Shown piece by piece: positions 25,123 through 34,051 of a stretch of DNA of 39,977 nucleotides. How positions within the stretch are numbered: position 1 is the stretch's first letter; each line of letters opens with the position of its first letter. The stretch spans positions 1 through 39,977 of the forward strand of contig SVTC01000021.1 of the NCBI GenBank assembly GCA_015063985.1. The letters run 5' to 3'. The translations under genes and the position numbers were made by a program. Under the pieces are notes generated by a model. That model was not told the DNA's origin and made no database searches. It worked only from the letters and a program-made list of their open reading frames with translations. This DNA comes from Oscillospiraceae bacterium. Its GTDB lineage: Bacteria; Bacillota; Clostridia; Oscillospirales; SIG627.

Positions 25123-25737
25123 TTATATGCCCTCCGGTCCCGAAAAAGGCACGGCTCCGACAATCAGTCTTTGGCAAACCGGCACCTCATCAGAAAAAAC
25201 AAAGCTTCTTTTTCTCCCTCCCGTAAGCGTCTGCACCGTAGCCTCTACCCTTATGCTGAGAGTGTAAAGGCTTTGATTCAAGCCCGCCTCCCGAAGATCG
25301 GACACCATACGGCAGGTAAAGCTGTTTTGGCAAAACACTCTCACCTTAACGCTCGGTCCCGAAGCGGAAAAAACGTAAAAATCCGTAAGGCTTCCCAAAG
25401 GAAAGGAAGCGGTCATTGCATCCCTTTGCTCCAAAAGCTCCTCGAGTCTGTTTGCAAAGCACCCCCTCAAAAGATTTACAGTTGCCGTATTTACCTCAAG
25501 TCCCTCCAGCCTCCCTGAGGGAGAGCGCACCTCCTTGATCAGCTCGTTTAGCAATCCGTTTTCCGCGCAAAACGAGGCGCATTCAGCGGTATGCGATCTT
25601 AAAAGATTTACAGCCGCATTTTCAGCAGCAACGTCCATAGCAGGCCGTATACGGACCTCAAAACACCAAGCTCCCGCCATCACCGTCAGCAAAACCGCAA
25701 CAACAAAAATAACAAACCTTCTTTTTACTCTTTTCAT
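25123..25737 (-). CDS. yunB: YunB-like sporulation protein
   Basis: The 204-residue protein has one N-terminal membrane helix (about 8-26) followed by a soluble domain. The order of conserved pieces matches YunB: an IRP motif after the helix (VRIRPAMDVAAENAA), SFPLGSLTDFYVFSASGPSVKVRV, the LREAGLNQSLYTLSIRVEATV segment, and a final VPVCQRLIVGAVP. In Bacillus, YunB is a mother-cell (SigE-dependent) protein needed for efficient spore formation. The identification rests on remembered motif order. GGGAGC lies before the ATG. It is the first gene of the minus-strand group, 102 bases before the CapA-like gene, which has its own promoter. Confidence 0.8.
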   Translation of the reverse strand: MKRVKRRFVIFVVAVLLTVMAGAWCFEVRIRPAMDVAAENAAVNLLRSHTAECASFCAENGLLNELIKEVRSPSGRLEGLEVNTATVNLLRGCFANRLEELLEQRDAMTASFPLGSLTDFYVFSASGPSVKVRVFCQNSFTCRMVSDLREAGLNQSLYTLSIRVEATVQTLTGGRKRSFVFSDEVPVCQRLIVGAVPFSGPEGI

Positions 25738-25813
25738 ATTGCTCCCTTGAATAATTCTTTTCCATATTGAGGATATTATATTATATTCTTATGCAAAAAA
25801 GGAGTGTGGAAGT

Positions 25814-26044
25814 ATGCCCCTGTCAATGCTTATGACAAGGATCTGGATAACCATGTCCGCAGCAAGCTTGGTATGCCTCAAGGCATCGAAAAAAAGATAC
25901 TTTGCCTCCATTGCCCTATCTGCGGTATGCTGTGCGGTTCTGGATATAATGGGCGTGGGCGATTGGGAGCAGACAGTACTGTTTTTTGCCATTTTTACGG
26001 TAAGCCTTACACTTACAAGGCTCTTGCGGAGAAAAAAGAAATAA
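25814..26044 (+). CDS. Small membrane protein (76 residues), NfeD-like membrane hairpin
   Basis: This short gene has AAAAAAGGAG nine bases before its ATG, which argues that it is real. It encodes two hydrophobic helices (about 29-48 and 54-69) after a shorter hydrophobic start, and ends in the basic tail RRKKK. The second helix region (LDIMGVGDWEQTVLFFAIF) has the small-residue plus WxQ pattern seen in NfeD-type membrane domains, but the soluble OB domain is absent. Function unknown. It is divergent from yunB and lies 97 bases before secA, which has its own promoter. A longer frame from 25804 in another phase is not supported. Confidence 0.6.
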   Translation: MPLSMLMTRIWITMSAASLVCLKASKKRYFASIALSAVCCAVLDIMGVGDWEQTVLFFAIFTVSLTLTRLLRRKKK

Positions 26045-26070
26045 ATTTACAAAATATATTAACTTATCAC

Positions 26071-26099
26071 TTGATTATATCGGAAAAATTCTCTATAAT
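26071..26099 (+). promoter_or_regulatory. Promoter of the secA operon
   Basis: TTGATT (26071-26076), a 17-base spacer and TATAAT (26094-26099). Confidence 0.85.
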
Positions 26100-26140
26100 A
26101 TAAGGATAGAATGGAAAAATAGTTTCGAAAGGAAAGAGCA

Positions 26141-28885
26141 ATGGGACTACTGAAAAGCATCTTTAAAACCCACAGCCAAAGAGAAATAAAGAAAATATCC
26201 GCCATTGTGGAAAAGATAAATTCCCTAAGAGAAAAGTATAAAAGCATGTCCGAGGAGGAGCTCAAGTCACAGACTGCACTTTTGAAAAAAAGACTTGCCG
26301 ACGGCGAGACCACCGATGACATTCTGCCGGATGCCTTTGCGGTGGTAAGAGAAGCCGCAGACAGAGTTTTGGGCACCCCCCACTATGACGTTCAGCTTAT
26401 CGGCGGAATAGTTATCCACCAGGGAAGGATAGCGGAAATGAAGACCGGCGAGGGCAAGACCCTTATGGCGACCCTGCCCGCATACCTTAACGCTCTGACA
26501 GGAAACGGAGTACACATCGTTACCGTTAACGACTATCTTGCCAAGCGAGACAGTGAATGGATGGGCAAGATCTACAACTATCTGGGACTTACCGTCGGTC
26601 TTATCATTCACGGCGGTACCCGCAAGGAAAAGCAGGACGCCTACAACGCCGATATCACCTACGGCACCAACAACGAGTACGGCTTTGACTACCTCAGAGA
26701 CAATATGGTCAACTATAAAAAGGATCTTGTTCAGCGCTCCCACGCCTTTGCAATCGTGGACGAGGTGGACAGTATCCTTATAGACGAAGCAAGGACCCCT
26801 CTTATCATCTCGGGCGAAGGTGAAGCCTCCAGCCCCCTTTATGCTCAGGCGGACAGCTTTGCCAAGAGCCTTAAGGCGTACCGCATAAAGGAGACCGACA
26901 CAAAGACCTTTGAGGATTATCAAAAGGGCGATTACATAATTGACGAAAAAGCAAGAAATATTGCTCTTTGTCCCTCGGGTGTGGAAAAAGCGGAAAAATT
27001 CTTCCACGTTGATAACCTTTCCGATCCCGAAAACGCCACACTGAGCCATCACATTAACCAGGCTCTGAAGGCTAACGGAGTTATGAAAAGAGACGTTGAC
27101 TACGTAGTCAAGGACTCCGAAGTCATAATAGTAGACAGCTTCACGGGACGTCTTATGCCCGGAAGACGCTACTCCGACGGTCTGCACCAGGCAATAGAGG
27201 CAAAGGAAAAGGTGGAGGTGGCAAAGGAAAACCGCACTCTTGCCACAATAACCTTCCAGAACTATTTCCGTCTTTACAAAAAGCTTTCGGGAATGACCGG
27301 TACCGCCCTTACCGAGGAGGATGAATTCAGAGAGATCTACAAGCTGGACGTTGTGGAGATCCCCACCAACCGTCCTATGATCCGCGAGGATAAAAACGAC
27401 AAGGTCTTTAAGAATCAGCAGGGCAAATACCGTGCAATAATCGAGGAGATAAAGGAAGCCCACGGCAAGGGGCAGCCCGTTCTTGTGGGCACCGTTTCCA
27501 TCGACAAAAGCGAATATCTGAGCAAGCTCCTGAAAAACGAAGGAATTCCCCACAACGTTCTCAATGCCAAGCAGCACGAAAAGGAAGCGATGATCGTCGC
27601 TCAGGCAGGCTTGCCCGGCGCCGTTACCATTTCCACCAATATGGCAGGAAGAGGAACGGATATCAGGCTTGGAGGTAACCCCGAGTTTATGGCAAAGGAC
27701 AAGCTCAGAAAGGAAGGCTATGAGGACGAGCTTATAGCCGTTTGCGACAGCTTCTTCGACACCGAGGATGAGAACATCCTTATGATAAGAGAAAAATTCA
27801 ACTCTATCTGCAAGCAGCTTAAGGAATCCATGGAGCCGCAGGCAAAGGCGGCAAGAGATGCAGGCGGTCTGTATATCATTGGAACGGAGCGCCACGAATC
27901 ACGTCGAATCGACAACCAGCTTCGAGGACGATCCGGCCGTCAGGGCGATCCCGGAAAGAGCTGCTTCTTCCTCAGCTTCGAGGACGATCTGCTCAGACTT
28001 TACAGCGGAGACAGAATGACCGCTCTGGCTAACACCTTAAAGCTTCCCGAGGACCAGGCAATAGAAGCCAAGATGCTCACGGGAACCATTGAAAATGCAC
28101 AGAAAAACCTTGAGGGCATAAACTTCGCAAGAAGAAAGAACGTTCTTACCTACGATGACGTTATGAATCAGCAAAGAGAGCTTATATATTCCCAGAGAAG
28201 AGAGGTCCTCGACGGTGCAGACCTTAAGGAAAAGCTTCTTGGTATGCTCTCACAGACAGTAGAATCCGAGACGGCTCTCGCCTTCAGCCAAAAGGACGAG
28301 GATGGCAAGGTAGATCTCGGCTCCTTGAGCTCCCGCTTCTCTATGGTGCTTAAGGAGGGCGAGACACTTGATTACAAGTTGGGAGAAGACGGCGTCACCG
28401 AGCTTCTCAAAAACCGCTGTCTGGAGCTTTATAAGACCAAGGAGGAGCTCTTTACTCCCGAAATATTCCGCGAGGTTGAAAGAGTGGCACTTCTCTCCAA
28501 CGTAGACAGAAAGTGGATGGATCACATCGATGCTATGGACGATCTGAAAAACTCTATAGGACTCAAGGCCTACGGTCAGCGCGATCCCGTTATAGAGTAC
28601 AAGATGATCAGCGGCGATATGTTTGCACAGATGATAGACGATATCCGAACCGATACCGTTCTTACACTTCTCCGCACATTCCCCCGCCCCAATGCAGAGG
28701 TCAAACGCGAAAGCGTGGCAAAGATCACCGGCGCATCCCACGGAGGCAGCTCTACACCCATAAAAAAGCAGCCCGTCAAGAAATCTCCCGATAAAAAGGT
28801 CGGCAGAAACGATCCTTGCCCCTGCGGAAGTAATCTTAAATACAAAAAGTGTTGCGGCAGAAACGAAAACGGAGACCAAGAATGA
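26141..28885 (+). CDS. secA: SecA preprotein translocase ATPase
   Basis: SecA pushes unfolded secretory proteins through SecYEG using ATP. The 914-residue protein has Walker A MKTGEGKT near residue 100, DEVDSILIDEAR (Walker B/DEAD-like) near 207, and TVNDYLAKRD near 126. The second motor domain carries TISTNMAGRGTDIRLGG and QLRGRSGRQGDPG. The C-terminal SEC-C zinc motif (CPCGSNLKYKKCC) is complete and normally contacts SecB or the ribosome. GAAAGGA lies 7 bases before the ATG. Its stop overlaps the next start (ATGA), which places it first in a five-gene operon. Confidence 0.98.
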   Translation: MGLLKSIFKTHSQREIKKISAIVEKINSLREKYKSMSEEELKSQTALLKKRLADGETTDDILPDAFAVVREAADRVLGTPHYDVQLIGGIVIHQGRIAEMKTGEGKTLMATLPAYLNALTGNGVHIVTVNDYLAKRDSEWMGKIYNYLGLTVGLIIHGGTRKEKQDAYNADITYGTNNEYGFDYLRDNMVNYKKDLVQRSHAFAIVDEVDSILIDEARTPLIISGEGEASSPLYAQADSFAKSLKAYRIKETDTKTFEDYQKGDYIIDEKARNIALCPSGVEKAEKFFHVDNLSDPENATLSHHINQALKANGVMKRDVDYVVKDSEVIIVDSFTGRLMPGRRYSDGLHQAIEAKEKVEVAKENRTLATITFQNYFRLYKKLSGMTGTALTEEDEFREIYKLDVVEIPTNRPMIREDKNDKVFKNQQGKYRAIIEEIKEAHGKGQPVLVGTVSIDKSEYLSKLLKNEGIPHNVLNAKQHEKEAMIVAQAGLPGAVTISTNMAGRGTDIRLGGNPEFMAKDKLRKEGYEDELIAVCDSFFDTEDENILMIREKFNSICKQLKESMEPQAKAARDAGGLYIIGTERHESRRIDNQLRGRSGRQGDPGKSCFFLSFEDDLLRLYSGDRMTALANTLKLPEDQAIEAKMLTGTIENAQKNLEGINFARRKNVLTYDDVMNQQRELIYSQRREVLDGADLKEKLLGMLSQTVESETALAFSQKDEDGKVDLGSLSSRFSMVLKEGETLDYKLGEDGVTELLKNRCLELYKTKEELFTPEIFREVERVALLSNVDRKWMDHIDAMDDLKNSIGLKAYGQRDPVIEYKMISGDMFAQMIDDIRTDTVLTLLRTFPRPNAEVKRESVAKITGASHGGSSTPIKKQPVKKSPDKKVGRNDPCPCGSNLKYKKCCGRNENGDQE

Positions 28886-30174
28886 AAAAGATCTTTTGGG
28901 GTCTGTGTCTGCTTTTGACCCCCTGCTTTAATATCATAGACCTTGTCCCCGACATCTTCGGCTGTCTTTTGATACGCTCGGGACTAAAGGAGCTCAGCCT
29001 TATAAACGACAGTCTTGCATATGCAAGACAAGGTCTTAAAAAGCTGATGTGGCTTGAGGGAGCAAAGCTTGCAAGCCTTTTGTTGCTCTGGCTCTTCCGT
29101 GATGAAACCACCACTCTTCTTTTGACCTTTATTTTTTCGGTTCTGGAAATACTGTTCTATTTTCCTCTTTTCCAAAACCTCTTTGACGGACTTGAATCCT
29201 TGGGCACAAAGCACGAAATTCGCCCCTTGATGGAGCACTGCGATACCGCAAAGCTTCTTTTGAAGATCTTCATTGCCGTAAAATGCACTGCAGCCACCCT
29301 TCCCGAAATGCTTTGCCTTATCGATCCCGTGCTTACGGGAGATTTTCCACCTAACTATCTTCAGATAAGTGCTCAGATCAAAGCCACAAGGATACTTGGT
29401 AGCTTAGTGCAGTACATTGCCGTGGCAGTCTTTGCATTGGCTATTATTATTTATCTGAAAAAGATCACCTCGTCCATCGAAGCGGACGAAAACGCCCTTA
29501 TCTCCCTTAAAAACGAGCTCAATGAAAAAATAGGCCCGAAAGAAAAACGCCTGCTTGCCATTGATAAAAGCTTATGGCTTCTTTACTTGACCGCCATACT
29601 CAGCATCCGCCTTTATCTGAGCTACTACAACCCCATTTGCGACTTTTTAATGTTCATAACGCTTTATATGGCGGCAAAGGGATTTCTGCCAAAGGATGAG
29701 CACCGAAGTTGGAGAATAAAATGCATAGTGCTTGGCACGGTAAGCGCCGCGGGCTTTATGCTGAGAAGCTACGGTGTAGGCTTTTTCTACCCCTCCTTCA
29801 CCGCCCAGTGGCAGCGCTTTTTTCCGGTATACCCAATGGGTGTTCTGAGCGCCCTTTGTCTTGGTATTGGTCTTTTTATGATGGTAAGCCTTCTTGATAA
29901 GATAAGCTGTCAAGTGACCTCAAAGCCCATCCGAAACCCCAACACCTTAAGGAGCTTGGCTGTAATAATAGCCATTCTCAGCTTTTTTGATTATTCCTTT
30001 GCGGGAATTTACCACTTTGCCACCATCTTTACCGGCAACATCATAAGACTGCAATACGCCCTTGATGCCGCAAATGCGTTAATCGGCGGACTGCGCCTTG
30101 TGCTTTGTGCCGTCTTTGTATTCAAATACACCTCTCTTTGCCTTAATTTGCGCGAAGAAGTAAAAATCAATTGA
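28882..30174 (+). CDS. Unknown polytopic membrane protein
   Basis: The 430-residue protein has about ten hydrophobic segments spread over its whole length, with short loops and a more charged central loop (about 205-230, KITSSIEADENALISLKNELNEKIG). I recognise no transporter or enzyme motif. The start ATG overlaps the secA stop (ATGA), and GGAG lies 7 bases upstream inside secA, so it is translationally coupled to secA. asnB follows 15 bases later. The frame is open a little upstream (to 28849), but that has no ribosome-binding site. Its place right behind secA hints at a membrane or envelope task, which is only context. Confidence 0.75.
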   Translation: MKKIFWGLCLLLTPCFNIIDLVPDIFGCLLIRSGLKELSLINDSLAYARQGLKKLMWLEGAKLASLLLLWLFRDETTTLLLTFIFSVLEILFYFPLFQNLFDGLESLGTKHEIRPLMEHCDTAKLLLKIFIAVKCTAATLPEMLCLIDPVLTGDFPPNYLQISAQIKATRILGSLVQYIAVAVFALAIIIYLKKITSSIEADENALISLKNELNEKIGPKEKRLLAIDKSLWLLYLTAILSIRLYLSYYNPICDFLMFITLYMAAKGFLPKDEHRSWRIKCIVLGTVSAAGFMLRSYGVGFFYPSFTAQWQRFFPVYPMGVLSALCLGIGLFMMVSLLDKISCQVTSKPIRNPNTLRSLAVIIAILSFFDYSFAGIYHFATIFTGNIIRLQYALDAANALIGGLRLVLCAVFVFKYTSLCLNLREEVKIN

Positions 30175-30189
30175 CATTCGGAGACTATT

Positions 30190-32064
30190 ATGTGCGGATT
30201 CGCAGGAATGATAAACGACAATAACCCCGCAGCGTTGGAAAAAATGAGCCTTGCCATCAGACACAGAGGCCCCGACGACTCAAAGCTTTTCCAAACCGAA
30301 GGGTATATGGTAGCCTTCAGACGTCTTAGTATAATCGACCTCGAAAAGGGATCTCAGCCCTTTAGCGAGGGTGATATCGTAGGCGTTTTCAACGGCGAGA
30401 TATACAACTATCTCCAGCTGCAGGCAGAGCTGAAAGAGCAGGGCGAAAGCTTTGTAACAAACAGCGAGATAGAGGTCCTTTGCAAGCTCTACAAAAAAGA
30501 AGGCATAGACTTTGTTAAAAGGCTTCGCGGTATGTTTGCCTTTGCTATTTACGACCAAGCTCAAAAAAAGCTTGCATTAGGCAGAGACCGCTTTGGCATC
30601 AAGCCTCTTTACTACCTCGATCACGGCGACAGTCTCCTTTTCTCGGGGGAGATGAAGGCTTTTTTGTTTGATGAAGGGTTCTCGGGCTTTAAGGTATCCG
30701 AGGAGCTTTTACAGCATTACTTCACCTTCCAATACGTGCCCGAGCCCCAAACCATGGGCGGTGCAACGGCTCTTGAGGCAGGCACAGTCGCACTTTACGA
30801 CGCAAAGACGAAAAAGCTCGAAATCAAGCGATATTTCGACCCTATGTTCAAGCCCGACAAGACCTTAAGCTTCGAGGATAAAGCAAAAAGACTCAGAGAA
30901 GTGCTCACTGAGTCAGTAAAGGCTCATATGATAAGCGACGTTCCCGTGGGAACCTTCCTTTCCAGCGGAATCGATTCTGCTATCATCACGTCCATCGCTT
31001 CAAAGCTATCCCCCGGTATAAAGGCATTCACGGTAGCTTTTGCCGAAAAGGACTATTCCGAGATCGACGATGCCGCCGCTATTGCAAAGCATCTTGACGT
31101 GGAGCACATTAAGCTTATTGCAGATGCCGAGGACTTTAAAAACGCCTTTGAAAAGGTGGTATGGCACCTTGACAGCCCTGTGGCAGACCCATCCACAGTG
31201 GCAATTTATCTCATTTGCCAAGAGGCTGCAAGGCACCTGAAGGTCATCCTCTCCGGAGAAGGAAGCGACGAGCTCTTCGGAGGATACAGAGTATACGACG
31301 AGCAGCGCCACTCGGGAAAGATCGGCGCACTCCCGGGATTTATGAAGAGCTTTTTGGCTTGGCTTGCAAATCTTTTGCCCGAAGGAACAAAGGGAAAGAA
31401 CCTTATCCTCCGCGGCACCACACCCTTGGAGCAGCGCTACGTCGGAAACGCCTTCGTATTCCCCGAAAAGGCTAAGCCTGCCGTATTAAAAACCTACAGC
31501 AAGGATGTCCACTTTTCTTCCCTTACCGCTCCTTACTACCAAAGAGCTAATGAAGCAGGCCTCTCAAGCATGCTGAAAATGCAGTACCTTGATATGAACA
31601 CCTGGATACGCGGAGACATTCTGGTAAAGGGCGACAGATTGGCAATGGCGCACTCTCTTGAAGCACGGGTGCCCTTCCTTGACAGAGAGGTGTTCGACTT
31701 CGCTTCCACTCTTTGCGACGATGACAAGCTAAAAAAGGGCACGACCAAATACATCCTCCGTTACGCCTTTAGCGATATGGTGGATGAAGCGACCTTTATG
31801 CGCCCCAAGAAGGGGTATCCGGTCCCTGTAAGAAAATGGCTGAAAAACGAGCTCTACTCCTGGGCAAAGGAGATAATAGAAAGCTCCACCGCCGACGATT
31901 ATATCAATAAGCAAGGCGCATTAAAGCTTCTTGAGGATCACAAAAACAACGTTTCCGACAACTACAGAAAGCTTTGGGTGATACTTGTGTTTATCACCTG
32001 GTACAGACTTTACGTTACCGATGCGGAAAAGTCAAGAGCAAGAGTTCTTAAGGGCGAGCTGTAA
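30190..32064 (+). CDS. asnB: Glutamine-hydrolysing asparagine synthetase
   Basis: AsnB makes asparagine from aspartate, ATP and glutamine. The 624-residue protein begins MCGFAG, giving the Cys2 nucleophile of the glutaminase domain after Met removal. RHRGPDDSK and GEIYNYLQLQ are further glutaminase motifs. The synthetase domain has the pyrophosphate loop SSGIDSAI near 256-263, and GEGSDELFGGY near 355 with the acidic residues for aspartate adenylation. The length suits full-length AsnB. CGGAGA is 6 bases before the ATG. Its stop overlaps the next start by one base (TAATG). Relatives act in exopolysaccharide or peptide pathways, but none are visible here. Confidence 0.96.
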   Translation: MCGFAGMINDNNPAALEKMSLAIRHRGPDDSKLFQTEGYMVAFRRLSIIDLEKGSQPFSEGDIVGVFNGEIYNYLQLQAELKEQGESFVTNSEIEVLCKLYKKEGIDFVKRLRGMFAFAIYDQAQKKLALGRDRFGIKPLYYLDHGDSLLFSGEMKAFLFDEGFSGFKVSEELLQHYFTFQYVPEPQTMGGATALEAGTVALYDAKTKKLEIKRYFDPMFKPDKTLSFEDKAKRLREVLTESVKAHMISDVPVGTFLSSGIDSAIITSIASKLSPGIKAFTVAFAEKDYSEIDDAAAIAKHLDVEHIKLIADAEDFKNAFEKVVWHLDSPVADPSTVAIYLICQEAARHLKVILSGEGSDELFGGYRVYDEQRHSGKIGALPGFMKSFLAWLANLLPEGTKGKNLILRGTTPLEQRYVGNAFVFPEKAKPAVLKTYSKDVHFSSLTAPYYQRANEAGLSSMLKMQYLDMNTWIRGDILVKGDRLAMAHSLEARVPFLDREVFDFASTLCDDDKLKKGTTKYILRYAFSDMVDEATFMRPKKGYPVPVRKWLKNELYSWAKEIIESSTADDYINKQGALKLLEDHKNNVSDNYRKLWVILVFITWYRLYVTDAEKSRARVLKGEL

Positions 32065-32516
32065 TGAGCATCAGTGTTTACGGAGAATCTCCCTTAAAAA
32101 AGGGCTTTGAGGCTTTTCTCAAAGCCTCAAAGCTCCCGGATCATAACTGCGCGGTCATATTTGCGGATAAAAGCAGCGGAGAGGACGTATTGAAGCTGAT
32201 CGAAGCCCTGAGTGTTGTTCACGACAGGATCCTTGCGGTCTGTGACTACTTTGACTGCGAGGGCGCAGATCCCGAAGCTGCTGCAAGGCTACACGCTGTC
32301 ATCGGCACGGTAAAGGCATTTGCCCGCAGTAAAGGCATACGGATAAATCTCCTCAGATACGGTGCGACGGATAAGGCCCATCTACCCGATGCAGTGGCAC
32401 TGGAAAGATCAGCAGAGCCTTGGGAAATATTCGAGCCTATACTGTTTTTCGCAGGCGATGGCTGTGATTTTATGACCGGGCAGATAATTGACGTTAACGG
32501 AGGTATAATATATTGA
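32064..32516 (+). CDS. Truncated short-chain-dehydrogenase-like protein
   Basis: This 150-residue protein resembles the second half of FabG-type SDR proteins: AARLHAVIGTVKAFARSKGIRINLLRYGAT fits the catalytic-helix region and after, and FEPILFFAGDGCDFMTGQIIDVNGG fits the conserved C-terminal block. The N-terminal GxxxGxG nucleotide motif and the Tyr-x-x-x-Lys catalytic pair are not seen (His in place of Tyr in the helix). It is therefore probably non-catalytic or a partner subunit. It is not a decayed pseudogene in appearance: it is intact, overlaps asnB by one base and DUF4364 by a few bases, and has normal codon use. Confidence 0.7.
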   Translation: MSISVYGESPLKKGFEAFLKASKLPDHNCAVIFADKSSGEDVLKLIEALSVVHDRILAVCDYFDCEGADPEAAARLHAVIGTVKAFARSKGIRINLLRYGATDKAHLPDAVALERSAEPWEIFEPILFFAGDGCDFMTGQIIDVNGGIIY

Positions 32517-33073
32517 GCAAGAAGAAGGTACCCTTTCCAAAGATCAACGAGGAAAGCACCATAAAGGTCATTATTCTCTTCCTTCTGGATGAGCTTAAGA
32601 CCCCATTAAGCTTTCAGACTCTCACCGAAATAATACTTTGGGACGGAAGTGTGAACTATTTTATATTTGCCGATTGTCTTGACAATCTCGCTCAAAAGGG
32701 AGCAGTGGACAAGGAGACGGTTGGAAAGGAAACACTGTACTCCATAAACAGCTTCGGAAAGGACATTCTTGAAAACGTAAGCGATCTTCTCAAGGACTCC
32801 ATAAAGACTCAGATGCTCCGCAGTGCCACAAGGCTCCTGGCATTTAACCGCCGAGGAAACGTGGTCAAAAGCGAGGTCAAGCCTCTGGAAAACGGTAACG
32901 AGCTTATTTGTACAATCAAGGACAGAGACAACACTCTCCTGGATATTCGCCTTTATCTGGATAAGAAGGACGAAGCGGACAAAATGGCACAACGCTTCGA
33001 TGAAAAAGCCGAGGTCATATTCCGCGGAGTTATGGCCCTTCTTTCCGGAGAAGCAAAATTTATAATGGATTAA
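32513..33073 (+). CDS. DUF4364 family protein (winged-helix-like)
   Basis: This 186-residue protein matches the clostridial DUF4364 family by its opening (STIKVIILFLLDELKTPLSFQTLTEIIL, VNYFIFADCLDNLAQKGAV), which reads as a winged helix, and by the later half (DIRLYLDKKDEADKMAQRF). The family role is unknown; a regulator is likely from the fold. The start is TTG at 32513, overlapping the upstream stop (TTGA). Its GGAGG site is formed by the Gly-Gly codons of the upstream gene, 9 bases ahead. Last gene of the secA operon, followed by a strong terminator. Confidence 0.85.
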   Translation: MSKKKVPFPKINEESTIKVIILFLLDELKTPLSFQTLTEIILWDGSVNYFIFADCLDNLAQKGAVDKETVGKETLYSINSFGKDILENVSDLLKDSIKTQMLRSATRLLAFNRRGNVVKSEVKPLENGNELICTIKDRDNTLLDIRLYLDKKDEADKMAQRFDEKAEVIFRGVMALLSGEAKFIMD

Positions 33074-33076
33074 TAG

Positions 33077-33114
33077 GCTTACCCTCCCGAAAAATTCGGG
33101 AGGGTAAGCTTTTA
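33077..33114. terminator. Bidirectional terminator between the secA operon and the AraC gene
   Basis: A 15-bp stem (33077-33091 with 33095-33109; GCTTACCCTCCCGAA) has an AAA loop and TTTTA on the right. The A-rich left side is short, so it is mainly the plus-strand terminator. Confidence 0.88.
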
Positions 33115-33942
33115 TATTCTGCTTGCTTTTCTGTATTTATGGGGAGTAATTCCCTTCTCCCTTCTGAATACCGTGCAAAAATGATTTCTCGATGAAAAGC
33201 CCGTGGCAAAGGCTATCTCCTCCACGCTTTGATCCGTCTGCATCAGCCATCTGCAGGCAAGCTCTATCCGTGATAATACTATAGCCTTGTGCAGACTTAT
33301 ACCGAATTGCTTTTTATACAGCTCCGAAAGATACACGGGATGATATCCGAAGATATCTGCCAGATCATTATTCGAAGATATCTGAGCGGAGTTGAGTCTG
33401 ATATACGACTCCACCTTTCTCGCAAGCAAGCCCTCGTTTTCTTTGGGTAAATATAGCCTTTGATACAAAAGCGCCAGAAGCGACTTAAGCATCGCCGAGC
33501 TTTGAGCATCCTTTACGTCATCGTAAGCATCAAAAACCTCTACTATTTCCGTAACCTTACTGCGCCATATTGCATCGGTATGGATAATATGCACTCCGTC
33601 CAGGCCATCGACCCTTTCATCCATAAAGAGAAGCTCCTTTTGAAAAAGCTCTATAGGAGGCGGACAGATCGGATCTTTTCTTTTCTCACAAAGCCTTCCC
33701 ATATCAAAATTCAATACCGCGACCTTTATCCGCCCACGGAAATAATAGCCTACACTTGGTGGAATAAAAACAAGATCATCGGCAGAAAGCTCGCTTTCTC
33801 CTTCCTCGGTTATTAAAACGCCCTCGTTTTCCAACACAAAAAACACACGGTGATCATAGGCATACCTGAAGCCGTTTCCCTCAAGGATGGCGGGCTGGAT
33901 CATAGCGGCTCTCACAAAAGGATTGCATTGGCATATATTCAT
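33112..33942 (-). CDS. AraC-family transcriptional regulator
   Basis: This 276-residue protein has an N-terminal cupin-like sensor (about 1-130) and a C-terminal double helix-turn-helix. HTH1 is NNDLADIFGYHPVYLSELYKK, and HTH2 is SVEEIAFATGFSSRNHFCTVFRR with the family ending ITPHKYRK. Such proteins usually bind a sugar. I prefer the ATG at 33942, which has AAGGAAG 8 bases upstream. A GTG at 33951 overlaps that site. It is divergent from the glycosidase-like gene at 34052 and probably controls it. The sharing of a 34-base promoter element between them is described in findings. Confidence 0.93.
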   Translation of the reverse strand: MNICQCNPFVRAAMIQPAILEGNGFRYAYDHRVFFVLENEGVLITEEGESELSADDLVFIPPSVGYYFRGRIKVAVLNFDMGRLCEKRKDPICPPPIELFQKELLFMDERVDGLDGVHIIHTDAIWRSKVTEIVEVFDAYDDVKDAQSSAMLKSLLALLYQRLYLPKENEGLLARKVESYIRLNSAQISSNNDLADIFGYHPVYLSELYKKQFGISLHKAIVLSRIELACRWLMQTDQSVEEIAFATGFSSRNHFCTVFRREKGITPHKYRKASRI

Positions 33943-33988
33943 TAGGTGCACTTCCTTTATTTTTTGAACTTTTATCTTTGCTTTAGGT

Positions 33989-34022
33989 CTTTATTATATC
34001 ACACATTTGTTTTATAATAAAG
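33989..34022. promoter_or_regulatory. Overlapping divergent promoters within a perfect inverted repeat
   Basis: CTTTATTATA (33989-33998) and TATAATAAAG (34013-34022) are perfect inverted copies separated by 14 bases. Each arm gives a -10 TATAAT to the outside (plus at 34013-34018, minus at 33998-33993). Each gene's -35 (TTTATT, 17 bases upstream) falls in the other's -10 region. Confidence 0.6.
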
Positions 34023-34051
34023 TGTAAAATAAAAAAGAGGACGGATAAATT

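Noticed and set aside
26267-27895. A 542-residue minus-strand open frame inside secA
   Set aside because: Fully inside a certain gene; it arises from codon bias on the other strand.
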